Positions 53,905 through 64,000 of a stretch of DNA of 64,000 nucleotides are shown here, in pieces. Origin of the DNA: Acanthosepion esculentum (taxonomy: Eukaryota; Mollusca; Cephalopoda; Sepiida; Sepiidae); NCBI GenBank assembly GCA_964036315.1, contig OZ038487.1, positions 51,365,719-51,429,718 of the forward strand. The letters are read 5' to 3'. The position numbers were made by a program, and so were the translations under genes. The notes beneath the pieces are model-generated. The model saw nothing but the letters and a program-made list of their open reading frames with translations. It was not told where the DNA came from and searched no databases. Numbering within the stretch: position 1 is the first letter of the stretch; the number at the start of each line of letters is the position of its first letter.

Positions 53905-54022
53905 TATTTAGGCAGCAATCCTTCTTTCAAGCACATTTCATTAAAAACGACTGACAAGGTGCTTTTATTTATATAAAAAACTAAATAAAAGCACCTTGTC
54001 AATCGTTTTTAATGAAATATAT
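53905..54022. mobile_element. foldback, repeat family R8, copy 2
   Basis: 37-bp arms (catttcattaaaaacgactg, acaaggtgcttttattta and inverse) with a 10-bp loop. (TA)n lies on both sides. Confidence 0.8.
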
Positions 54023-54204
54023 ACATATATATATATATATATACATGCACACAGGAATAAGCAAGAAGTTAGCCATGGGCTGTTTATGATCCCATTTTAT
54101 CCTCTATTTTATTTGCTGTAGCTCTCATGTATGCTTACCATGATGGTGAAATCAGTGTATATCTGTATTTCAGGATCACAGGGAAAGTCTTTGACTTCAC
54201 TCAT

Positions 54205-54742
54205 TTCAAGGTTAAACCAAAAATTTTCCAGTCAGTTATTTGAAAGTTACTCTATGCAGACAATGCAGATCTCATTGCTGATGCGGAAAAGGACATGCAA
54301 TCTATAGTGGATCATTTTTCATGAGCATGCACTATGTTCAGTCTGACTATCAGCATAAAAAAGACTAAAGTTATGTACACCCCTATATCCAAGCAAACAC
54401 TTTGTCAACCCCTATTCAGAGTCAGAGCCACAAGGTTGATATGCTTGCCTACCTTGGAACTACTTTTGTTAGAGATGATTCTTTAGGAATTCAATCTTTG
54501 AATAAAAAAAACAGCAATGCCTTCAGTAAATTAGAAAAACAGGTCTAGTCACTTCACTCAGTAATAGAATCACTATTTACTAATTGTATGTCCTGACTGC
54601 TCTCCTTGACTCTTTGGAGACATGGACTAAATGTTTTCCTATCATGTCAAAAACTTTGAAAGATTTCATCAAAAGTGCCATAGGCATATGTTAAGTATCA
54701 AGTGGCAGTTGTTAACACCAGACACAGATGTTGTACAATGGG
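54205..54742 (+). mobile_element. LINE-C, 5' part of interrupted copy
   Basis: LLYADNADLIADAEKDMQSI (RT active site YADD, second D changed to N), VDHFS, ACTMFSLTISIKKTKVMYTP, then, frame-shifted, AYLGTTFVRDD-like and HRHMLSIKWQ-like parts up to PDTDVVQW at 54742. The frame is broken off there by an insertion. Confidence 0.8.
54736..54742 (+). repeat. target site duplication, left (caatggg)
   Basis: Recurs at 55488-55494. The LINE-C reading QWAK continues from the right copy. Confidence 0.8.
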
Positions 54743-55487
54743 ATGGGATATTACATCACTGTCACCTCAACACTGCCAACTCAACACCAGCCATCTCGTC
54801 TCCTTGACAACTCAACTCCAAGACAACTCACCACCAACCTACTTAACATGAAGACAACTCAATGCTGGGATTGAATTCATGACTTCAGACCGATGTTGAC
54901 TCTCCAAGTGTGCACATCTTTTAAATTGGCTTTGAGTTATAAAGATTTTGAAAGTATGGCTGTTTGTTTGTAATTTATATGTTACAACAGCCTATTTGGC
55001 TGATTGGTGTTTCATTTTCAAGATCAGACAAATAACCATGCTGAAGCAAATAGAAAACTGCATACAGAGCTTGGGATGGAGCACTCTACAATATGGGTTT
55101 CATTATGGGGCTGCAAATGTGCAAAGAAACCAAGATGCATTTTTTGAGAAATTAATTGGAGGTCATCTCCCCCACCCTAAAACAGATGAAAGAATTTTGA
55201 AGATTGTCTCTTCTTTTACATAATGATCTCCAACTGAATATTTGGGGGGAATTGCATACAATTTTCAATAATTTTTTTAAATTAAAAATAAAGTCATGTA
55301 TTAAAAAACGTTCCTTAATAAATTACTTTTATTTATTTTTAAAATCAACAAAACAATGTCATAGTTTGCATGTCATTGAGTATGCTGGTGATGAGTTGTC
55401 CTGGAGTTGAGTTGTCACAGAGATGAGTTGGCTGGCATTGTCAGCGGCATTGAGTTGGTGGTGATGAATTGTTCTGCACCCATTCTG
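54743..55487. mobile_element. 745-bp DNA-transposon-like insertion in LINE-C
   Basis: Its ends (54743-54840 and 55385-55487) are imperfect inverted repeats of about 100 bp rich in caactca / tgagttg (ttgacaactcaactccaaga on the left; ctggagttgagttgtc on the right). The 7-bp duplication (8 with one mismatch) fits an hAT-type insertion. The 91-codon frame inside (54948-55223) is not recognised. Confidence 0.75.
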
Positions 55488-55930
55488 CAATGGGCCAAAA
55501 CATTCAGTACAGAGAAACTACTCACTTGCTAATAGCTAGGCTGGGTGAGACATATCAGGAGAATGGAAGATAAGATTGCTTAAGCACCTGTTTTATGGAG
55601 AACTCACTCTTGACAACATAAACCAAACAAACATTTCAAACATGTTCTGAAAGACAACCTGAAAACTCTTGAAATTAGTGTCAAAGACTGGGAAAAAGAG
55701 GTAGAGAATTGGTCTGGTTGGAGAAAGTTAATTTTTGATGGTTGCAACCATTTTGAGGTAAAAGCATTGAGCGTTTGAAGTTGAAAAGAGCTCTTAGGAA
55801 AGGTGATGCAGACTTGATTCCAGAAGATGTTTATTCTGAGCATGTATGCAACCTCTGTAGGAAGGCTGTTCTATCTTGATGCCAGATTTACTAGTCATCT
55901 AAGATAACACAAAAATAGATCACTTCCTGA
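55488..55930 (+). mobile_element. LINE-C, 3' part of interrupted copy
   Basis: It resumes QWAKTFSTEKLL, LGWVRHIRRMEDKIA, then YGELTL, KTLEISVKDWEKEVENWSGW and RKLIFDGCNHFE. The terminal zinc finger follows: EHVCNLCRKAVLS, RFTSHLR, HK. It has several frameshifts. Together with 54205-54742 it spans the RT active site to the C-terminus. Confidence 0.8.
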
Positions 55931-55959
55931 CAGACCCGTAGAGTACTCATGTCAGGTTT

Positions 55960-56150
55960 TGATAAAATATGCAGGTCTTCCACCAGGCTTTGTGGAACCA
56001 ATTCCCAAGAGGGTGTTTATCCAAACGCTACGATTTAGACCTCTTCAAATCTAGAGTTAACAATTATCTTTACTACATAACTTCATACACTGTTCTTCTT
56101 ATGCTCATATAACATCATTCAATAACCTTCTGCCTTGAGGGGCTCTTGGG
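55960..56150 (+). mobile_element. LINE-A-like C-terminal fragment
   Basis: LWNQFPRGCLSKRYDLDLFK and SRVNNYLYYIT match the WNSLP..CFP.xYDLxxFKxxVN end of LINE-A type proteins. The 3' end differs from the other copies, so it may be a related family. Confidence 0.6.
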
Positions 56151-56159
56151 GAATATTTG

Positions 56160-57300
56160 GTAAATATTAACAAAAAATACTATATGATACTTGAGTATGA
56201 TTTATTTTATATCAAACAATTTTTTTTTTCTTTAAAGTGTTTGCTTGGCAAAACTAATTCTTTAAAAGTAATAAGACATAAATCTAAAAGTTGACATTAT
56301 TTTGAAAGGTTTGGCCAGAATCTGAATTTGAGTTGAATAGAATTGGTAAGGCTTAGACGAAATGTTGTCATATGCAACCATTGTGGTTTTACTTTGACCA
56401 TAAATCAACAACTTCTGAGTCAATTACTCCAGCATATTGCATATTTTTTGGACAAAAAAATGACACATTTTTTTCTTGATGTATAACTTTTTAAAAATAC
56501 TGTTCGTTTCCAAATGGAAAAAAAAATTAAGTAAACAAAGTAAATGAAGTTGATTTCCATGAAGAGCGTATTATTCATAAAGTTTATCAGCATAAATTTT
56601 GAGGGCACTATGCCAATATAAAAGCCATATGTTTTATAAATTATTTTTTTTATCTGCCTGGATAAAAAAAAAAAAGAAAAGATGAAAAACGAAATAATAA
56701 AAACAAATAAATAAAAGCAATGCATTAGTTAAGTATTTTCATTTTATTTTGTTTAGTTTTGTCTCAATTTTTTTTTATCCCCAGAAACTCATTTTTTATT
56801 TAGGTTTATTTCTTTGTTATAAACCACATACAGAAACCTTACGGAATCCTACATTTCCTAATTTGCGTGCAAAGAAAGAGAAATCAAAATCCTTCTGGAA
56901 ACAAGTGGACTATGACAGAAAAAAAACTGAGCTTGTGCCAAAAACTTTATATTTTTCTGGAGTATAAAACTAAAGATTTTTTCCCAAGTAAGAAAAAAAT
57001 CATTGTCTTACATTTTCCTAGCTGATATTATAAAGTTATCATACCAGTTATGGAAGTGCTTCAAAGATTTTAAAACATTTTATTTTATTTGAAATTGGAT
57101 ATTAAACTTAATGGCCATGTGAACATATAAAACATGAAACTAAAATTAGTTGATGAAAATTTAAAAAAAAATATTACCAACTCTATTTTCAGATGATGTC
57201 ATCAAATTGTAATTTTGAAAAATTAGTATAATATTTATAAATACATACTTAATTTCACCAAGAATTTTCTACTACTTTTTCTTAATAAACATATATCAAA
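56160..57300. other. unassigned AT-rich DNA
   Basis: Frames of 72 and 101 codons are low-complexity and unrecognised. Confidence 0.5.
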
Positions 57301-57329
57301 CTACTATAATCATTTCATACTGGCCAATT

Positions 57330-57590
57330 TAGTTAATATGTAAGTCTTCTCCCAATTCTGTTCAGCCTTGTTTAAGCTGTTGTAGGATTCCATCTTGCAA
57401 TAGATAAGCAGTAACAGAATGCAATTTAGCTTTATGTAAGCATCCATATAATTCTATCAAGCAATATGTAAATATCTACACAGTTTTGTTTAGCTTTGTG
57501 TAAGCTTTTATATGATTTTTTGCAATAAGTAAGCATTCACAAACAGATAAACCTCATGTTAGCATTCATATGATTCTATTTCAGCGAATA
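57330..57590. repeat. degenerate ~63-bp satellite, left part
   Basis: Words gtaagcattca, acaattctgttcagcct, catgttagcattcatatgat and tctatctagcaata alternate. Continues at 58945 after LINE-B. Confidence 0.75.
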
Positions 57591-57594
57591 GACA

Positions 57595-58955
57595 AAAACA
57601 GAAAATAGTGTAAGACAAGGATGTATTTTCTCACCTGGCTTATTCAACCTATAAAGTGAAGTGATTCTGAGAGAATTAGAAGTTCAACCAGGATTCATTA
57701 TTAGCAGCAACAATCTTAACAACATAATATATACAGATGGCACAGTGCAGATAGTACACATAGGAAGAAAACTACAAGAACTTCTGTGGAAGAGTGAGGG
57801 AAAGCAAGAAGAAAGGACTAAACCGGAATTGGTAGAAGACAGAATATAGGGTTGTTAGCAAAAAGAACAGCCCAAGATGAAAATTACAAATTGGAGATAT
57901 GAAAATCAATTTAGATATCTGGTAAGTGTTTTAACAGAGGAAGGAAAGTGTGACACTGAAATTCAAAGGCACTTTGGAATAGTGTAAGATGCCTTCCAAA
58001 AGCTAAGCAAAGTATTAAGAAACAGTAAAATAATTGGAAAGTGTTTTAACAGAGGAAGGAAAGTGTGACACTGAAATTCAAAGGCACTTTGGAATAGTGT
58101 AAGATGCCTTCCAAAAGCTAAGCAAAGTATTAAGAAACAGTAAAATATCTGGAAAGTGTTTTAACAGAGGAAGGAAAGTGTGACACTGAAATTCAAATGC
58201 ACTTTGGAATAGTGAAAGATGCCTTCCAAAAGCTAAGCAAAGTATTAAGAAACAGTAAAACATCTGGGAAGTGTTTTAACAGAGGAAGGAAAGTAGTGTG
58301 ACACTGAAATTCAAAGGCACTTTGGAATAGTGAAAGATGTCTTTCAAAAGCTAAGCAAAGTATTAAGAAACAGTAAAATATCTGGTAAATGTTTTAACAG
58401 AAGAAGGAGAGTGTGACACTGAAATTCAAAGGTGCATTGGGATAAGGAACAATGACTTCCAAAAGATAAGCCAAGTATTAAAAAATAGAAAACATTTGTT
58501 AGAAACAAAGAAAAGAGTGCTATTATGTATTATCAGTGTCCCTATAGTAGTGAATGCTAGACAATCTCGCTATAGATGAAGAAGAGACTTGAAGCAACAG
58601 AAATGTGGTTCGACATTATCATGGACTGAACATGTGAGCAATGACAAAATTTTTGAGAAAACAGAAACAAAAGGGACACTTATACTGTGAATCAGAAATA
58701 GATTCTTGAAATTTAAGAGCACATAATTAGGAAATATGGCTTGGAAATTTGATACACACAGAACAGATTAAGAGCAAGAGGAAAAGAGAGGAAAACACTG
58801 CATAACCTACTTGGCAAGCTTGAGTAAATGGAGGTCTGAACAAAGTTTAGGAGAGATAACAAAAAAGACAAAATTTATTAAGAGCTACAAAGGACAGGAA
58901 ATTGTGGAGAGCCATGGTCACCAACATCCTGAAGAAGCATTCACATAGAAGAAGC
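57595..58955 (+). mobile_element. LINE-B relic with internal 115-bp expansion
   Basis: VRQGCIFSP-like (57610), VILRELEVQPGFIISSNNLN, NIIYTDGTVQIV (YADD changed to YTDG), HIGRKLQELLW, then YLVSVLTEEGKCDTEIQRHF. After the tandem part come RNNDFQKISQVLKNR-like and MKKRLEATEMWF-like pieces, and the 3' end near 58955. It is inserted in the satellite. Confidence 0.85.
57921..58500 (+). repeat. 115-bp tandem repeat, five units
   Basis: Units start near 57921, 58036, 58151, 58266 and 58384. Units 1-4 are nearly identical, and unit 5 is diverged like the rest of the element. As 115 is not a multiple of three, each unit shifts the frame. Confidence 0.95.
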
Positions 58956-59870
58956 ATTCACACTTTTATTTTATGATGTGTAAGCATTCATATAATTCTA
59001 TTTAGCATTATATAATCTTACACAATTCTGTTCAGCCACATGTTAGCATTCATGTGATTCTATCTAGTAGTATGTTAGAATCTACAGCCTTGTGTAAATG
59101 TTTTTTATGATTTTATCAAACAATAAGTAAGCATGAACACAATTCTGTTTAGTCTCAGGTTAGCTTCTATATGATTCTATGCAAGCATGGATACTGCTTT
59201 ATTTTATAATGAGTAAGCATTCATATGATTCAAGCATTCGCACAATTTTGTTCAGCCTCATGTTACCATTCATGTGATTCTTTTATCAATTTTCAGACAG
59301 ATGTATTTTGCTTCATTTATGCTTCAAGATGATCCATTTTCATAATATATAAGCATTCAATCAGCTCTAAACTTCCATGTGATTCTATCTATTGATATAT
59401 AAGCATTCACACAGTACTAGTTAGCACTGTGTAAACATTCATATGATTTTACCTCACAATGTTAGAATTCATATGACTATCTAGCAATATATAAGCATTC
59501 ACACTGTTCTGGTAAGCCTCAAGTTAACATTCATATGATTCTATCTAGAATTCATATTGTTCTAATAAGTGTCATGTTTTCATTCACTTGTATCTAGCAA
59601 TATGCTAGCATTCAGTTATATTTAACCTTGTTTAGCCATAATTCTCTTTTGCTTCATGTTAGCATTTAGATTAATATCTTGCAATATGTAAGATTTCTTT
59701 TAACTTCATGTAATCAATTGCACAATTCTATGTTGCCCTGTTTGATTGCAATATAGTCATACTGTTTTTGATTAGCCTTATGTTAGCATTCATGATTCTA
59801 ACTAGCAATATGTAAGTATATACAATATTCTGTTTTGACTTTTATATGACTTTATCCAGTAATACGTAAG
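58945..59870. repeat. degenerate ~63-bp satellite, right part
   Basis: At least 14 diverged units of the same words as the left part. Confidence 0.8.
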
Positions 59871-59879
59871 TTTTTTATT

Positions 59880-60650
59880 TAATTTCAAAGAACTGGACAG
59901 GCTTATTATCACAAACTATGAACAATTTCTTTGTTTCTAAGCCAGGTAAAATATCTTCTCACTTTAGTAATCACTCCAGTTATCATGAAATTCACATTAT
60001 TTTGTTCTTATGATATAAATATCTACAGATATTAAGAATTACAAATACAATTTCTGTTGAGTACACCTAAATATCTGATGCTAACGATATTGCTATTACA
60101 GTGGAATTAAATACAAGAAATGAACATAACTATAAAAAAACGCAAAATGGTGACTTCATTTAGTGTGCTACTGATTCTTATTTTCAACTGATCATTTTGA
60201 TCAAAAATAATCTCAAAGATTCTTTCAGTCTTGAAAAATCTTCAAAGACATTTATAGACTATAATCATAGATCTTAGATTAATACCAGATCAATATCGGC
60301 CCAGGCCCTCTTAATAATCACTTGATTCAATTTGGTAGCAAACAAAAACATACATCTTGTCATATTAACTATGGACACTACTTTGTTTTTAATGATGGCC
60401 AGACAAGTGATGCCCTTTATTCGTCCTCTTTTATTACTTCACTTCCCTCTCACTCCCCTTCCTTTCTAGTTTCCTTTCTCTTTGCTGGTGATTTCTGCAT
60501 ATTTCTTCAAACCCATCATCTCTCTGACTTGTTCAACTTCTTTTCTCTTTTGAATTTAGCGTATTTATTCTAATGATGATAAATGGAATTGAATTCTATT
60601 GGCTTGAGTTATTATTGAACAGAATGCTTATAATAGAAATGGTTTCAATT
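59880..60650. other. unassigned; possible RT trace near 60400-60560
   Basis: An 83-codon frame ends VSFLFAGDFCIFLQTHHLSD, which could be a decayed FADD region. The evidence is too thin to assign. Confidence 0.3.
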
Positions 60651-61124
60651 TAACAGAGAGTTAGGGGCTGGATAATAGTGAAAGCAAGTTTAAAGAAACC
60701 GGCAAGATATTTCCTTGACCTGAGAGAGCAAAGAAATATATTAAGATTTGGGGTCAAATCTAGGGCTTTGAAATCAACCAAAATGAATAGCTTTAAAATA
60801 CCTGAAATCTTTATATCTGCAAATAATTTGTATAACATTCTGAAGCTTTTATTACTGACCATCACCATCCTGTTGTGGATTATAAAAAAAAGGGATTTGT
60901 GCAAAGTACTAAAGACCCCATTTTCTCTGTAAAGGTTAACTTAAAAATAAAGGATTTATATTTTAGACATTTTTCTGCATCAAGTGATCATCATAAAGTG
61001 AGAACATTTAAAATGTTTTGTATCAGTGACTGCTGGAAAGTTTTTTTCATAAATAAAGTGATCAAAGTGTGGTTCTACTGACACATGTTAAAAATAGCAG
61101 GGACAAAATACAGAACAAATGGGG

Positions 61125-61330
61125 ATGTTTTAAAAATAGGAACTACAAAAATCTACTCGAAGGATCAGAAAGAAACAGCTAACATTTTGGGAACAGATAA
61201 TGAAGAAAGAAGTCTTGAAGAATTTCAAGTTCACAGGGTGTACTGAAAGCAAAAGAAATAAAGGTAAGCAGTGAAAGAAAAATTTGATAACTTTGATCAA
61301 ATGGATGGAGCAAAATATGGTACAAAAATG
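61125..61330 (+). mobile_element. LINE-B C-terminal fragment
   Basis: RIRKKQLTFWEQIMKKEVLK, NFKFTGCTESKRNKGK and LITLIKWMEQNM parallel IRKRQLKFLGHIMRKESLEN. Confidence 0.7.
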
Positions 61331-61339
61331 TGAATGCAA

Positions 61340-62240
61340 ATTTTGTATAGTTAAAAAAAAATATGAATACAAAAATGTGAATGCAAATAGTGTGAATGCA
61401 ACTCTTGTATGATACAAAAATGTGTAATGTGGATATGTAATTGTAGGGTACAAAAATGGAAATACAACTCTTGTATGTCAAAATGAAAATTTGTGAATCT
61501 GTTTTAATCAAGATCTTGAATTTTTAATGTAGAATTTATTTACAAATAATTTTACAATTTTTGTTTATGTAAAAGTTTATTACTTGGGTCAGTTACTGTT
61601 GGAAAAAGGAGGAATAATTTTAACATTATCTAAAATCTCAGGGAACACTTTATTCTGTTGGAATATCTGCCCACCTTCATTAAAATTCTATCTGCAAACC
61701 ATTAATCCCCACTGTAAAATCTGGATTTAATTACAGATTGCTAAAGATTAAAATTCTATCTGTAAGCAAGTTTTAATCTATTTTCAAAAGTCATGAAACT
61801 TATCATTACAACTGTGCAATAATTTATGGCCAAAGATCACACTTCCCTATATGCTGGAAAGGTAAAAAGTTAATGTAAATTTTTAAAATCAAATTCTCAA
61901 TCATTTTCCTAATAATTTAAACCAAAAAACCGATGTTTTGTAACAAGAAGACTTTTTGATTTGATTTATCCTGAGAGAGTAAAGATATTACTGATAAAGC
62001 TTTTATTTTCCACTTCTCAAAACTTATATGATAGATACTTTATACTTGTTCTTATGCACAGGAGTTGAAATAACTTGAGTTGTTTCATTATATATATATT
62101 CATTCAACAGAAATTACAAAATTATTTAAAGATATACAAAGTGCTGACCAAATGTTTGGGAAATCTAACAATGAAAGAATTACTTACTTTAACACCTGTT
62201 TCTATAATCTCTTTAAAATAGTCATTAATAGAGTATGTAT
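61340..62240. other. unassigned; local tandem of aaaaatgtgaatgcaa at 61322-61500
   Basis: Several copies of tacaaaaatgtgaatgcaa and variants. The rest is AT-rich and unassigned. Confidence 0.5.
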
Positions 62241-62244
62241 ACAT

Positions 62245-62580
62245 TACAGTTCAAAAGTTTGAGGCCACCCATGGTAATTTTTTTAAATTGTCCCAAAAGT
62301 AATTGTTTTGTACTTTAAATGAGAAAAAATTATTATACATGTTTAAGAAAAAGTGAGGTATGATTTTTTATCAGAAATTTTATTATGACAAAAAGAAAAA
62401 AGCATTTTATGATTAAATTTTGCTCTTGTCAAAATATCCTCCTTTAGCCTCGAATACTCAACATATAGCCTAAAAGGATGCCATATAGCTTGGCATGATT
62501 TTAAGTCAAATCAGCCATGAAAGACTTCAGAGTAAAGCAAGATTGTATTATTCTCATGAAGATTTTTTAAAGCCCATACT
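62245..62580 (-). pseudogene. Tc1-like transposon end with transposase C-terminus
   Basis: A terminal repeat (acagttcaaaagtttgaggc caccc) lies at 62245 with TA outside. On the reverse strand the frame ends EAKGGYFDKSKI and stop (62455-62420), the usual end of Tc1 transposases, with poor remains upstream. The other terminal repeat was not found. Confidence 0.65.
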
Positions 62581-62589
62581 TGATGTAGA

Positions 62590-63240
62590 TGTACCCCGGA
62601 TCTAAACAATCACCTACAGTCTGTACTTAACTGGAATAAGGAATGACTAGTTAATTTTAATGCCTCCAAAATAAAACTGCTCTCCTTTAATTATCTGAGA
62701 GAACCTTTTTTCACCTTCCATCAGCATGGTTGATGCTAACCACCAGGAGGGTGACTCATTGCATCTTCTTGGGCTAACATTTTCTCCTGTCATGATTATA
62801 TTGAGTAAATTCCTAGGTTTGCTGCTAGGAACGTTGGCTCTCTATGTTGTTCTAGACAATCTTTATCTCCAGACTCTGCCTTACATATTTATACGTTTAT
62901 CATTCGTCCATGCTTTGAATACTGTTGCCACATATGGTCTGGTGCTTTTGCTATATATTTAGAGATTCTTGATAAACTCTAAAGAGGAATCTGCAATGTT
63001 ATTGTTCCTGACATGACATCTCGGCTTTTACAGTTGAAATGGTTAGATGTAACCATAAATTCTATGCTGACAGTTTCTTCTCTCACACTTCTTGCTTGTG
63101 AAATATTCTTCCAGATTCTTGTTTTCCAATCAATTTTGATTTTCAACATTTAAATGCAATGTCAACCGTCAATTGTTATCTTATCTTCATAATTCCTGTT
63201 CTTTTATTGTTCTCTCTCCTTAAATGTTTTTTTTTTTCTC
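62590..63240 (+). mobile_element. LINE-A 3' relic
   Basis: NFNASKIKLLS, MVDANHQEGDSLHLLGLTFS, FVHALNTVATYGLVLL and NSMLTVSSLTLLAC appear across frameshifts. The C-terminal part has a deletion at about 63032, where DLASRL joins TVEMVRCNHKF. Confidence 0.85.
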
Positions 63241-63254
63241 ATAAATTTTTTTTT

Positions 63255-63725
63255 TTGAGCATTTCACCCAAGGAAAGGCGGGAGTGCCACTAACATGCAA
63301 GGGGTTATAGAGAGTGAGAGCAAGAGTAAAGAGGCATGTTTGAGGAAAGGATAAAGAGAAAAATGGGGAACAAGATCAAGGCATCAGAAGATGTCGAGTG
63401 ACATTACATTTGAATATTTGAAGATTATATCTATCAGGGAAGCAAGTAAGCGGAAGGGAGTTCCACAGACAGGAAGTGCGAGTGAAGAAACTGTCAGAAT
63501 AGAAGAGACGGCTACATTTAACCATTTTGACAGTGAAAGGGTGGGACTGAGATGCCAACCTAATAGCACACTTAAATTCACACAGTTTGTGAACCAGCAA
63601 AAGTAGCTCATCAGAGCAGTTGCTGTGAAAATACTAGTAGAAAAGTCAGAAGGAAGCTACAGCATGTCTGTGAGAAAGTGACTGTATATGAGGTGCCAGA
63701 TCAGGACTGATCACATTGCATATCC
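63255..63725 (-). mobile_element. LINE-A 3' relic, tail to tail with the preceding copy
   Basis: The 3' tail starts at 63258 (agcatttcacccaaggaaag). Reverse frames at 63376-63611 read FKCAIRLASQSHPFTVKMVK, FYSDSFFTRTSCLWNSLPLT and CFPDRYNLQIFKCNVTRHLL. Confidence 0.9.
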
Positions 63726-63800
63726 GTATTCTCTCACACTCAGTAAATCTTTGCTTCTTAGTGGCAGTAATGCCTTACTTCAGGTGAAATGATTAAAAAG
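63726..63800 (+). mobile_element. LINE-A 3' tail fragment
   Basis: ctctcacactcagtaaatct, ttagtggcagtaatgcc and caggtgaaatgattaaaaag are the inverse of the tail at 63258-63330, here only about 70 bp long. Confidence 0.75.
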
Positions 63801-64000
63801 AAAGCCCTAAAAAAATATTAATCTCCATGATAAAATATGGATTTAATTATAGGTTTTTTAAAATATCCTTTAATAGCGATAGGTTTTTCAAAAAATCTGC
63901 TATTAATTATAAAAAATTAAAAATCTGGTAATAATTATAGGTTTATATAAAATCCTGTATCAATTAATTCATAAAAATCTGATATCAATTATAGTTTTTA
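63801..64000. repeat. AT-rich, loose repeats of a 35-40-bp word
   Basis: aattataggttttttaaaat, and related words containing atctg, recur four to five times to the window end. Confidence 0.5.

Overview
The window looks like intergenic or intronic DNA of an AT-rich animal genome, most likely a cephalopod and probably an octopus. That guess rests on the very dense (TA)n tracts, the tRNA-derived SINEs and the kinds of LINE, Penelope-like, mariner and Helitron relics. No host gene is supported. Every open frame longer than about 100 codons is low-complexity (TA)n translation, a decayed retrotransposon fragment or unassigned. I ran no searches. Family names come from residues I can read, and LINE-A to LINE-D are local labels.

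Layout. 0.1-14 kb: relics of LINE-A (FEYCCHIW / WNSLP C-terminus) and LINE-B (FYRRMLRISW / FLGHIM C-terminus), an HHR-like foldback at 5.2 kb, a pair of inverted hammerhead-like arms at 8.0-8.4 kb, 690 bp of patterned (TA)n, and the longest LINE-A copy (10.3-12.3 kb). 14-26 kb: a duplicated mariner transposase relic split by a 994-bp retroposon that carries its own minisatellite (a second inverted copy sits at 24.7-25.3 kb), a 119-nt 5S rRNA pseudogene, a hammerhead-bearing tRNA-type SINE, two TA-flanked MITEs and a GC-richer structured island. 26-32 kb: foldback hairpins, an inverted pair of tRNA-like elements and a 37-bp satellite inside a foldback. 32-43 kb: LINE relics, a mariner relic, a pogo-like MITE, two more copies of the hammerhead SINE, and a Penelope-like element (PLE) with a GIY-YIG domain ending at a (TA)n tract. 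43-51 kb: a non-autonomous Helitron, nested inverted repeats, a segmental triplication, a PLE fragment inside inverted arms and a second pogo-like MITE. 51-64 kb: LINE relics, one interrupted by a 745-bp insertion with a visible target duplication, a degenerate ~63-bp satellite invaded by a LINE-B copy that itself contains a 115-bp tandem expansion, and a Tc1-like end.

What ties the window together is a set of short elements that carry hammerhead ribozyme cores (CUGANGA ... GAAA). Many are arranged as inverted foldback pairs, and almost all end in or abut (TA)n. The SINE copies at 20.2, 37.3 and 40.8 kb can be folded by hand into a full three-stem hammerhead immediately before a (TA)n tail. 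A PLE coding relic in the same window has a similar motif 3' of its endonuclease and also ends in (TA)n. I infer that a PLE-type machinery mobilised these ribozyme-bearing repeats into (TA)n targets. This has not been tested.
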